Part shown: positions 58,525 through 64,000 of the stretch, one piece after another
Layout: the number at the start of each line of letters is the position of its first letter
How positions within the stretch are numbered: the first letter of the stretch is position 1
Assembly (NCBI GenBank): GCA_964405335.1
Contig: CAYONP010000014.1
Location: forward strand, 15,947 to 79,946
Direction of reading: 5' to 3'
DNA from: CAYONP01 sp964405335
GTDB taxonomy: Bacteria; Armatimonadota; UBA10988
DNA: 64,000 nt
Made by a program: the position numbers and the translations under genes
Notes under the pieces: generated by a model
What the model was told of the DNA's origin: nothing
What the model saw: the letters and a program-made list of their open reading frames with translations, nothing else
Databases searched by the model: none

Positions 58525-59409
58525 TCACCACTCGGGCGCGATGCCGATCGTGGCGATCGGCGCCGGGCGTGTCAGAGCCAACCGCAGGTTCTCGACGTCG
58601 TCCGGATCGAGATGCCGCACGGTCAGCCGGCCGAGCCGGCGGATCTCGAGCTCGATCCACTCGCGCGCAAGGCGACTGAGGGCCGCGGGCGGCAGCGATT
58701 CGGCCAACTCGTGTTCGACCAGCACGAAGATCCCGCCGCCGGCCCCACCGTCCGGCCCGGCCCGGAGGATCACTCCCTCGCCTGCCTCGGTGCGAATCAG
58801 CCACTGGCCCAGCCGCTCCGCCGCGCCTTCGACGGCGCCTATCTGCTCGCCGACGGTGATAAGCACTCGGCCGGAACTGATGTACGGCACCAGCATGTAT
58901 GGAGAATCGTCAATCGGAATGGTGCATACTCGACCCGACGTGATCCACAGGCGACCGCCCAGCCACGGAGGAGCCGACCGCATTGCCTCAAGCCCGGCTC
59001 GTAGCGGCGCAATGCGGACCACCAACGCCGGCGCCGTCCGACCGTCGACTTCCAGTGCCGGCGCGGCGAGCTCCTCTGCCGCCGCGGCCTGCTCACCACT
59101 CAGCCGATAGTACCACCACGTCACCACGGCTTGGCGTGGCGGGGAGTCCAGCCGGTGGATCACCTCGCGCAACAACGCGACACCGTCCGCCTCGCCGGTC
59201 ACCGTGAGCACCGACGAGTAGTCCTCGCCGCGCACCTCCGTCACGCCCGCCGGCAGGCTCAGCGCATACTCACGGTGCGGCTGCGGGCTGAACCAGCCGG
59301 CCACCTCCGCGGCCGAGTGATGCCGCAGCACCAGCTCCTCGGTCACCTCGCCCGGCGCGGCGGCGACGGCCGGTAGCGCAAACAGCAGCAGACAGGGGAA
59401 TAGTCGCAT
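58525..59409 (-). CDS. Secretin N-domain-like exported protein S3
   Basis: A 294-residue secreted protein; ATG 59409 lies 3 bp after the preceding stop, and GGAG overlaps that stop. Signal peptide 1-17, then APGEVTEELVLRHHSAAEVA as in S4. VIHRLDSPPRQAVVTWWYYR gives the D-x-P-x-x-x-V secretin N-domain phrase, followed by helical SGEQAAAAEELAAPALEVDG. The C-terminal half (ILRAGPDGGAGGGIFVLVEH) contains a strand pattern like the secretin entrance but no barrel. The perfect 71-bp repeat with S4 shows recent exchange between the two genes. Confidence 0.7.
   Translation of the reverse strand: MRLFPCLLLFALPAVAAAPGEVTEELVLRHHSAAEVAGWFSPQPHREYALSLPAGVTEVRGEDYSSVLTVTGEADGVALLREVIHRLDSPPRQAVVTWWYYRLSGEQAAAAEELAAPALEVDGRTAPALVVRIAPLRAGLEAMRSAPPWLGGRLWITSGRVCTIPIDDSPYMLVPYISSGRVLITVGEQIGAVEGAAERLGQWLIRTEAGEGVILRAGPDGGAGGGIFVLVEHELAESLPPAALSRLAREWIELEIRRLGRLTVRHLDPDDVENLRLALTRPAPIATIGIAPEW
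59291..59361. repeat. 71-bp perfect direct repeat, copy 2
   Basis: Identical to 58383-58453; lies in the 5' part of the S3 gene. The copies are 908 bp apart, in the same orientation. Confidence 0.85.
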
Positions 59410-59412
59410 CGG

Positions 59413-60477
59413 TCACTCCTCCTCGGCCGCGCGGCCGGCATTGCCGATCACCGGCAGCTCAGGCTCGAGCGGCACCACCTCGCTGCGCAGGAAAAGGTAG
59501 AACCGCTGGTCGGGCCAGGCCTCGGTAAAGGTCGGCAGCAGCGGCATCTCGCAGACCATGGTCGAGCCATCGGGCACGCGCAGGATCCAGCTCAGGCCGG
59601 TGGCCGTGGTCGGATGATCGACGCTCAGGCGGCGGATCGAGACATCGGCGCTGAGCGTGACCGACTCGTCGCCCGGCTCGCCGGTCACCCGCGGGGTGAG
59701 CGACAGCCGCCAGCGCAGCGGGTCGGCCTCGGGCACCGGGTACGAGGTGTGCTCGAGCTCGACGCGCTGCTCGCCGGTGACCCCGACCGGCGCCAGTTCG
59801 GTGACCCGGCCGGCGCCGGCGCGGCGGATGTCGCGCAGGATCTCGTCGCCGCGCGGCAACAAGCGCCACAGCAGTTCACCCGGCCCGGCGGTGGGCAGGC
59901 CTGCCTGCTCGGCCTCGGCGGTGGTCAGCTCGACCAGCGTCGCCTGCAGAATCACCTGCCGCACCGGCTGGTCGAGCGCTTCGACCAGGCCGCGCAGCCG
60001 CTCGATCGCCACCGGCTCGCCGCGCACCAGGATCGCCCGGATCAGGTCCGGGCCGACGATCTCATCGATCCCCTCGGGCAGCTCGAAGACCTGATCGTCG
60101 CCGGTCAGCAGCGCCATCACCTCGCTCGGCAGTCGGTGGCGCAGCGGCAGCCTGACGCGCAGCGGCTCGGGCGGCCGCCCCACCTCGGGCCGGGTGATCA
60201 GGTAGCCGTCGCCCATCGCCCGGACCGCCAGGCCGGCCGCGGCGGCGATCTGCTCGACCGCCTGCGCCAGGTTCAGGTTGCTGATCCCAATGGTCACGCG
60301 CACCTCACCGAGGCCCTCTTGCACGGTGACCGGCCGGCCGCTCATGCGCGACAGCAGTGCGGCCACGGAGCTCAGGCTGGTGTTGGTGATGCTGACCGTG
60401 AACTGTCGCTGGCGCACCGGTTCGGCGGTGGCCGCAAGCGCGGCGAGCAGCGCCAGCGCGAGGCTGAATCGTCGCAT
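59413..60477 (-). CDS. Secretin N0-N1-like exported protein S2 with vestigial barrel-entry region
   Basis: A 354-residue secreted protein, the most secretin-like of the series. ATG 60477 comes one base after the preceding stop, and GGGGAGTG overlaps it. Signal 1-18; an STN/N0 domain at about 25-95 (NTSLSSVAALLSRMSGRPVT, then LNLAQAVEQIAAAAGLAV); an N1 domain at about 105-190 with VRGEPVAIERLRGLVEALDQ followed by PVRQVILQATLVELT, the standard junction to the secretin barrel. Residues 210-340 keep some barrel-like strand order (WRLSLTPRVTGEPGDESVTL) but lack the VPLLGDIPLLGLLF-type signature. It is roughly half the size of GspD or PilQ. Confidence 0.75.
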   Translation of the reverse strand: MRRFSLALALLAALAATAEPVRQRQFTVSITNTSLSSVAALLSRMSGRPVTVQEGLGEVRVTIGISNLNLAQAVEQIAAAAGLAVRAMGDGYLITRPEVGRPPEPLRVRLPLRHRLPSEVMALLTGDDQVFELPEGIDEIVGPDLIRAILVRGEPVAIERLRGLVEALDQPVRQVILQATLVELTTAEAEQAGLPTAGPGELLWRLLPRGDEILRDIRRAGAGRVTELAPVGVTGEQRVELEHTSYPVPEADPLRWRLSLTPRVTGEPGDESVTLSADVSIRRLSVDHPTTATGLSWILRVPDGSTMVCEMPLLPTFTEAWPDQRFYLFLRSEVVPLEPELPVIGNAGRAAEEE

Positions 60478-60478
60478 G

Positions 60479-61504
60479 TCACTCCCCTTCGCCCAGGTCA
60501 AAGACCGGGACGATGACCAGGGCCGCGCGGCCGAGGCCTCGCTCGGCCTGCAGCGCGCGGAGCAGCGGCCGACCGGCAAAGGCCGGATCGTCGGGCAGGG
60601 TCAGGATGCCGACCGAGCCCATCGGCACAAACAGAAAGGCGTGCAGCTCGCGCTCGACGGCGCCGGCCGTCTCGAGCGACCAGGAGAGCCGGAAGCCGGC
60701 GATGGTGCCCACCGGCGCCTGCTCGAGCGGGGCGATGCGCAGGCGGTCGGTCTGCTCGCCGGTGAGCAGCGCGGCCGTCTCGTGAGTCAGCGGACCGACC
60801 GCCCGCGAGTCGGTCTCGATCGGGATCCGTCGCGGCATCGCGGCGAGCAGCTCGGTGCCCCGAACCGCATCGAGAATGGCCAGCCCGGCGGGCAGCGACG
60901 GCGCGCCGGGCGTGCCGCTCCACCAGCGGTCGCCGACGAACTCAACGGTTGCCGGCAGCGGTTCGTCGGGCAGGCGGACAAGGGACAGGCGAAACGCGTA
61001 GGACGGACGGAGCGACATCTGGTCGAGCAACCGGCCAAGACTCGACTGGACACGTTCGTCGGTGGCCTCGTCGAACGGCCACACCTCGATCGTGGGACCG
61101 CCCGGACGCGGTTGGTCCTCGGTCGCCCGTCGGCCGAGGAAGGCGGCAATCTCCGAGGCGCGCGCGTAGTGGACCGGGATGACCGCATAGATCGGCCCGT
61201 CTCCACCGGCGGCCGGCTTGACCGAGTAACCCGGCTCGTCGCCGAGTGGCTCGATGCTCAGGCGCATGCGCTCGCGAAGCTGGTCGAGCAGGGCGTCGAG
61301 CGGCATCGCCTCGACGTGGGCGTGAACCCGCCGCTCGGCCACCGCGGCGTCGAGCAGGAACGGCACCTGGACCTGTTCGGCAAGGGTGGCGAAGAGCTCC
61401 GCCAAGGTGCAGTCGCGGGCCGGGATCGAGACTCGCGGGGCCTCGCCGGCGAGGCAGTGCGTCGCCGTCAAAGCGACGATGAGGAACGGCACGCGGCAGC
61501 GCAT
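60479..61504 (-). CDS. Secretin N0-like exported protein S1
   Basis: First gene of the four-gene unit, 341 residues; ATG 61504 after GGGAGG, downstream of a TTGACA promoter. Signal peptide 1-20. Residues about 24-95 are an STN domain: RDCTLAELFATLAEQVQVPF, then MPLDALLDQLRERMRLSIEP. A second domain at about 105-175 (VIPVHYARASEIAAFLGRRA, then SLGRLLDQMSLRPSYAFRLS) follows the N1 pattern. The C-terminal half is beta-rich and without recognisable barrel. Function unknown; the STN fold otherwise binds peptidoglycan or other secretin subunits. Confidence 0.73.
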   Translation of the reverse strand: MRCRVPFLIVALTATHCLAGEAPRVSIPARDCTLAELFATLAEQVQVPFLLDAAVAERRVHAHVEAMPLDALLDQLRERMRLSIEPLGDEPGYSVKPAAGGDGPIYAVIPVHYARASEIAAFLGRRATEDQPRPGGPTIEVWPFDEATDERVQSSLGRLLDQMSLRPSYAFRLSLVRLPDEPLPATVEFVGDRWWSGTPGAPSLPAGLAILDAVRGTELLAAMPRRIPIETDSRAVGPLTHETAALLTGEQTDRLRIAPLEQAPVGTIAGFRLSWSLETAGAVERELHAFLFVPMGSVGILTLPDDPAFAGRPLLRALQAERGLGRAALVIVPVFDLGEGE

Positions 61505-61527
61505 GGCCAGCCTCCCTCTGTGGGCCA

Positions 61528-61557
61528 ACCCTACTCCGTCGTATGGGGGCCTGTCAA
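61528..61557 (-). promoter_or_regulatory. Sigma-70-type promoter of the secretin-domain operon
   Basis: On the minus strand TTGACA (61557-61552) and TAGGGT (61533-61528) are 18 bp apart, with a predicted start near 61521 and a short leader carrying GAGGGAGG before ATG 61504. The direct repeat at 61565-61584 ends 7 bp upstream of the -35, where class II activators bind. Confidence 0.6.
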
Positions 61558-61564
61558 GACGGAA

Positions 61565-61584
61565 GATGTTGCGCGATGTTGCGG
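61565..61584 (-). promoter_or_regulatory. ATGTTGCG direct repeat adjoining the secretin-domain promoter
   Basis: GATGTTGCGCGATGTTGCGG (plus strand) contains GATGTTGCG twice with a 10-bp period. Three similar elements have the half-site orientation reversed relative to their genes. Its position next to the -35 is the best evidence that the element is regulatory. Confidence 0.5.
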
Positions 61585-61601
61585 CGGCGCGGCCGTGCGC
61601 G

Positions 61602-61878
61602 GGTAGGGCCCGTTCGCCGAACGGGCCGGCCGCGCGGCCCCCTCCGCCTGCCGGCCACCGTAGCGGCGCGCTGCGCGCGCCGACCGGCAAGCCCCAACGC
61701 CGCGCATCTCCTCTACGACGCGATCACCCGGCGCGCCGACCGCCGTTGGTAGCGCCCGGTCGCCAAGTGCGCCGGCCGCGCGGCCTAACCCCCCGACCCC
61801 CTGCCCGCGGCGGGAAAGGGGAGTCAAGGCACGGCGCGCCTGCCTCCTGTCCATCCGCCGGCGGCCCGCTCGCCTGGC
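61602..61878. repeat. Palindromic elements in a 374-bp gap
   Basis: The gap 61505-61878 holds no gene. GGTAGG plus GCCCGTTCGCCGAACGGGC lies at 61602-61627, GTAGCGGCGCGCTGCGCGC at about 61660, and GGTAGCGCCCGGTCGCCAAG at about 61748, the last imperfect. The remainder up to the stop of the next gene is GC-rich sequence without recognisable function. Confidence 0.6.
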
Positions 61879-62664
61879 CTACTCGACCTCCTCGACCGGC
61901 CGCGGCCAGACGAACACGAACAGCCGCCGCTGGCGGCCGGTCTCCTGGTCGAGCAACACGAGCGAATGGAAGCACACGCCGCCGCCCGGCTCGGACAGCC
62001 GTGCGGCCAGGGGCTCGACCCGCCAGAGCGGCTCGTCGTCGGCGCGGGAGAGGGCCACGCCGAGCTCCATGGTGATGCCGCCCGCGGCGGCGGGGCCGCT
62101 GCGGCGCGGAGTAAGGTCGATGGTCAACCGCGGGTCGGTCTCATCGACCACCCGGTCGGCGCTCACCGCCGTCCGCACCTGCACCGTATCTCCGTTGCCG
62201 ACGGTGACTGTCGGCAGCGTCATGCGTCGCGTGCCGGGCAGCGCGAGCAGACGCTCAACCAGGTTGTCGCGGGGAGTCAGATATTGGACGACCGCCGGCC
62301 TGCCGTCCGGCGCCATGTCGACCATGCCGTCGATCCAGAGCGGCAGCGAGAGGGCCTGGTCAGCCTCGATCAGGACCATGCGGCACTCGATCCGCGCCGG
62401 CTCGGCGTCGATCTGCTCGACCAATGCCCGGAGCGCGGCCACGCCCTCGGCCGAGCCGGTGATGACCACCTCGCCGGCGGCCTCGTCGGGTTCAACGTCG
62501 AGCACGCCGTCGGGCAGGCTGGGCAGAAAGGTCGGGTCGTACAGCGCCTCGACCAGCGCCGTCGGCTGCCAGCGCAGCAGCCGCACCGTGGCTTCGTCGG
62601 CGCGGACGGAGCTCGCGACCCAGCCGGCGAGCACGGCGACGATCAGCGTTCGGCGGTGCATCAT
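61879..62664 (-). CDS. Secretin-domain-like exported protein S0
   Basis: A 261-residue secreted protein, a relative of S1-S4 but 374 bp upstream of them. Signal 1-22. Residues about 25-105 form an N1-like domain (LLRWQPTALVEALYDPTFLP, then GSAEGVAALRALVEQIDAEP and ARIECRMVLIEAD, the D-x-P-x-x-x-x-x-x-x-x-V-x-I-E-A-like phrase). The second half (DNLVERLLALPGTRRMTLPT, VTVGNGDTVQVRT) looks like the first strands of a secretin barrel, cut short. The start overlaps the VOC gene stop by four bases. No full-length secretin is in the window. Confidence 0.7.
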   Translation of the reverse strand: MMHRRTLIVAVLAGWVASSVRADEATVRLLRWQPTALVEALYDPTFLPSLPDGVLDVEPDEAAGEVVITGSAEGVAALRALVEQIDAEPARIECRMVLIEADQALSLPLWIDGMVDMAPDGRPAVVQYLTPRDNLVERLLALPGTRRMTLPTVTVGNGDTVQVRTAVSADRVVDETDPRLTIDLTPRRSGPAAAGGITMELGVALSRADDEPLWRVEPLAARLSEPGGGVCFHSLVLLDQETGRQRRLFVFVWPRPVEEVE

Positions 62665-63032
62665 GCGTCTCCCACGTCCATCGCCACGAACTTGAGTCGG
62701 TTCCCGTCAGGATCGACCAGCACACAGAAGGCGGTGCCGTCATCGCCTCGCTCGACCCCGGCCGGGCACGAAGCGCCGCGCGCGACGGCCGCCGCGCACC
62801 AGACCTCCAGGTCGGGCACGGCGAGGTGGAAGTCGACCTCGCCGCCCGGCGCGCGGTCGCCACCGCCGAGGCCGGGCACATACAGGGCCAGCGGCAGGTC
62901 AGCGGCCGACAACTGCGCCCAGCCATACTCGGCGACCACAAAGACCTCGTTGAAACCGAGTGCGTCGCGGTAGAACGGCAGGGCGCGGGCGATGCCGCTC
63001 ACCGGGATCTTGAGCAGCGCCAACTGAAACAT
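62661..63032 (-). CDS. VOC-family (glyoxalase-like) protein
   Basis: A 123-residue vicinal-oxygen-chelate protein. FQLALLKIPVSGIARALPFY begins the fold, FHLAVPDLEVW supplies a metal His, and CVLVDPDGNRLKFVA is the common C-terminal motif. ATG 63032 after GGAGG is preferred to TTG 63038. It overlaps the S0 gene by four bases, so it is cotranslated with that secretin-like gene, an odd pair. The substrate could be a glutathione conjugate, a diol or an antibiotic; nothing here decides it. Confidence 0.82.
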   Translation of the reverse strand: MFQLALLKIPVSGIARALPFYRDALGFNEVFVVAEYGWAQLSAADLPLALYVPGLGGGDRAPGGEVDFHLAVPDLEVWCAAAVARGASCPAGVERGDDGTAFCVLVDPDGNRLKFVAMDVGDA

Positions 63033-63066
63033 CAGCAACCTCCAGGCCGGTCCAGCACCGCGGCGC

Positions 63067-63861
63067 TCAGGTCGTCACCAGCCGCGTCGGGCACTCGGCC
63101 GGCAGGTAGCCGACGGGGACCATCGGGTAACGATCGCCGAGATGCACGGCGAGGGCCTTCATGCCGGCGCACTCGCTCACGCAGTGATCGACCAGCACCA
63201 CGGCCAGACCGACATCCTCGGCCCAAGAGAGCTCGCGCCAGCGGTTAAGCTCGGTCAGCAGCACGGCGTCGGCGCCGCGGTCGCGATAGGCGGCCAGCGC
63301 CTCGAGCGGCCCGACGATGGCGCCGGTGCCGATGCCCACCCGCGACACGGTGCGCGCCGGCTCGCCGAGGTACTCGACCCAGTTCTGGCCGAACGCCGAG
63401 CAGCTCCGCGCCACGCGCTGGCAGAGCTGGCGGAGCGGCATCGGCGAGAGGGTGTAGAGGCGGCGGAACGGATCGAGCTGCTCGAACGGCAGGCCGTCCC
63501 AGCCGAGCTGCCGGGACCAGGCGTCCTGGATGCCGAAGCCCGGCATCTGGTCGAGCATGTCGTGGCAGCGGATGACCACCATCTCGCGTTCAGCGAGCCA
63601 AGCCTCTTTGGCCGCGCGGTCGTCGGCGGTGCGGTCGATCGGCCGCTCGGTGTGGTCCCAGTAGGTCGGCTCGTGGGTGATGAAGACGTTGTAGCCGTGT
63701 TCCCAAGCCGCTTCGAGCGTGGCCGAGCGAGACATCCACGAGACGGCGATGCCGCGCACCTCGGTCTCGGGCTGCCCGGCCTTGAACGTGTCGACGGTGC
63801 GCTCGGGATCGACCCAGGGGCAGTTCGAGCGCAGGTACTGATGAACTTCGCGGGCAGTCAT
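63067..63861 (-). CDS. NIF3-like dinuclear-metal protein
   Basis: A 264-residue member of the NIF3/DUF34 family, a toroidal hexamer with a two-metal centre and an unclear cellular role. ATG 63861 has GGAG 8 nt upstream. YNVFITHEPTYWDH holds the family's His/Glu metal ligands, and LVDHCVSECAGMKALAVHL contains the C-terminal His-x-x-x-Glu ligands. GIGTGAIVGPLEALAAYRDR is the central strand block. Length and order fit NIF3. It lies 34 bp before the VOC gene on the same strand and may be cotranscribed. The first part of the frame upstream (to 63930) is not needed. Confidence 0.82.
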   Translation of the reverse strand: MTAREVHQYLRSNCPWVDPERTVDTFKAGQPETEVRGIAVSWMSRSATLEAAWEHGYNVFITHEPTYWDHTERPIDRTADDRAAKEAWLAEREMVVIRCHDMLDQMPGFGIQDAWSRQLGWDGLPFEQLDPFRRLYTLSPMPLRQLCQRVARSCSAFGQNWVEYLGEPARTVSRVGIGTGAIVGPLEALAAYRDRGADAVLLTELNRWRELSWAEDVGLAVVLVDHCVSECAGMKALAVHLGDRYPMVPVGYLPAECPTRLVTT

Positions 63862-63941
63862 CCGGGGCTCCGGCAGCCGATTGCCCAGCGGCCGGCCGAT
63901 CTCCTGCAGGGCCGGCGTGTGCTTCGGCATGCCGACGAGCC

Positions 63942-63968
63942 GTAGCGCCGGTTGACAACCGGCGCCAC
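63942..63968. repeat. GTAG-flanked palindrome near the right edge
   Basis: GTAG followed by CGCCGGTTGACAACCGGCG and CCAC, at 63942-63968, upstream of the NIF3-like gene. Same family as 57595-57614. The last 32 bases of the window carry nothing I can name. Confidence 0.6.
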
Positions 63969-64000
63969 GAAACCAACTCGCCCGCGACGCGCTCGCACAC

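Noticed and set aside
57626..61504. Complete type II or IV pilus secretin operon
   Set aside because: No ATPase, platform, pilin or full secretin gene is present and the proteins stop short of the barrel.

Overview
The window is one continuous high-GC bacterial stretch with densely packed genes, short gaps, many four-base stop/start overlaps, purine-rich (GGAG-type) ribosome sites and frequent GTG or TTG starts. It holds secreted glycoside hydrolases, a sulfatase, two Gfo/Idh/MocA dehydrogenases, creatininase, C39-like/DUF1573 proteins, a PEP-CTERM protein with a fibro-slime domain and a fused 2-oxoacid dehydrogenase E1. This mix is typical of Planctomycetota and neighbouring polysaccharide-degrading phyla (Armatimonadota-like lineages are an alternative). 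No rRNA, tRNA, CRISPR array, insertion sequence or phage gene was seen, so the placement is an inference from gene content.

Left third (1-25.8 kb). A truncated GH29 fucosidase, a RelE/Phd-type toxin-antitoxin pair, a pectate-lyase-like protein and an unknown exported protein lie on the minus strand. A sulfatase, a YVTN propeller, a small protein, a C39-like/DUF1573 protein with a dead peptidase site and a GH17-like protein follow on the plus strand. A propeller glycosidase and a sialate O-acetylesterase are next. A three-gene cassette (15.0-18.1 kb) follows: a 12-cysteine secreted protein with a double-glycine-leader-like segment after its signal peptide, a LolA-like exported protein, and a C39-like peptidase fused to DUF1573. 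After GH172, GH32/43-like and TIM-barrel hydrolases, a second copy of the cassette lies on the opposite strand (22.2-24.9 kb) in the same gene order, but its peptidase gene has decayed. A PIN-domain toxin-antitoxin pair closes this part.

Middle (25.9-52.5 kb). A two-domain esterase, an SRPBCC protein, a large M6-like metalloprotease, an Lhr-type helicase, a small envelope protein, a GPH sugar symporter, a Kef-type antiporter and an SDR lead into a long plus-strand catabolic cluster. That cluster has a dehydrogenase, three hydrolase-like proteins, a class III aminotransferase, a cupin, a second dehydrogenase, an FGGY kinase and a creatininase. Together they suggest uptake, trimming, oxidation or amination, phosphorylation and amide opening of an unidentified (amino)sugar or cyclitol.

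Right part (52.5-64 kb). E2 and fused E1 of a 2-oxoacid dehydrogenase lie opposite a PEP-CTERM protein gene preceded by a near-perfect sigma-54 promoter. An unusual array of five small exported proteins built from secretin N-domains, without a recognisable secretin barrel, follows. VOC and NIF3-like genes end the window.

Two layers of non-coding structure run through the window. Intergenic palindromes, often flanked by GTAG/CTAC, mark convergent gene ends and operon borders. A direct repeat of GTTGCG-type words spaced 10-11 bp apart lies upstream of four envelope-related transcription units, including cassette B and the secretin-domain array, suggesting one shared regulator. Gaps over 300 bases are 61505-61878 (promoter, direct repeat and palindromes) and 22187-22557 (pseudogene debris).
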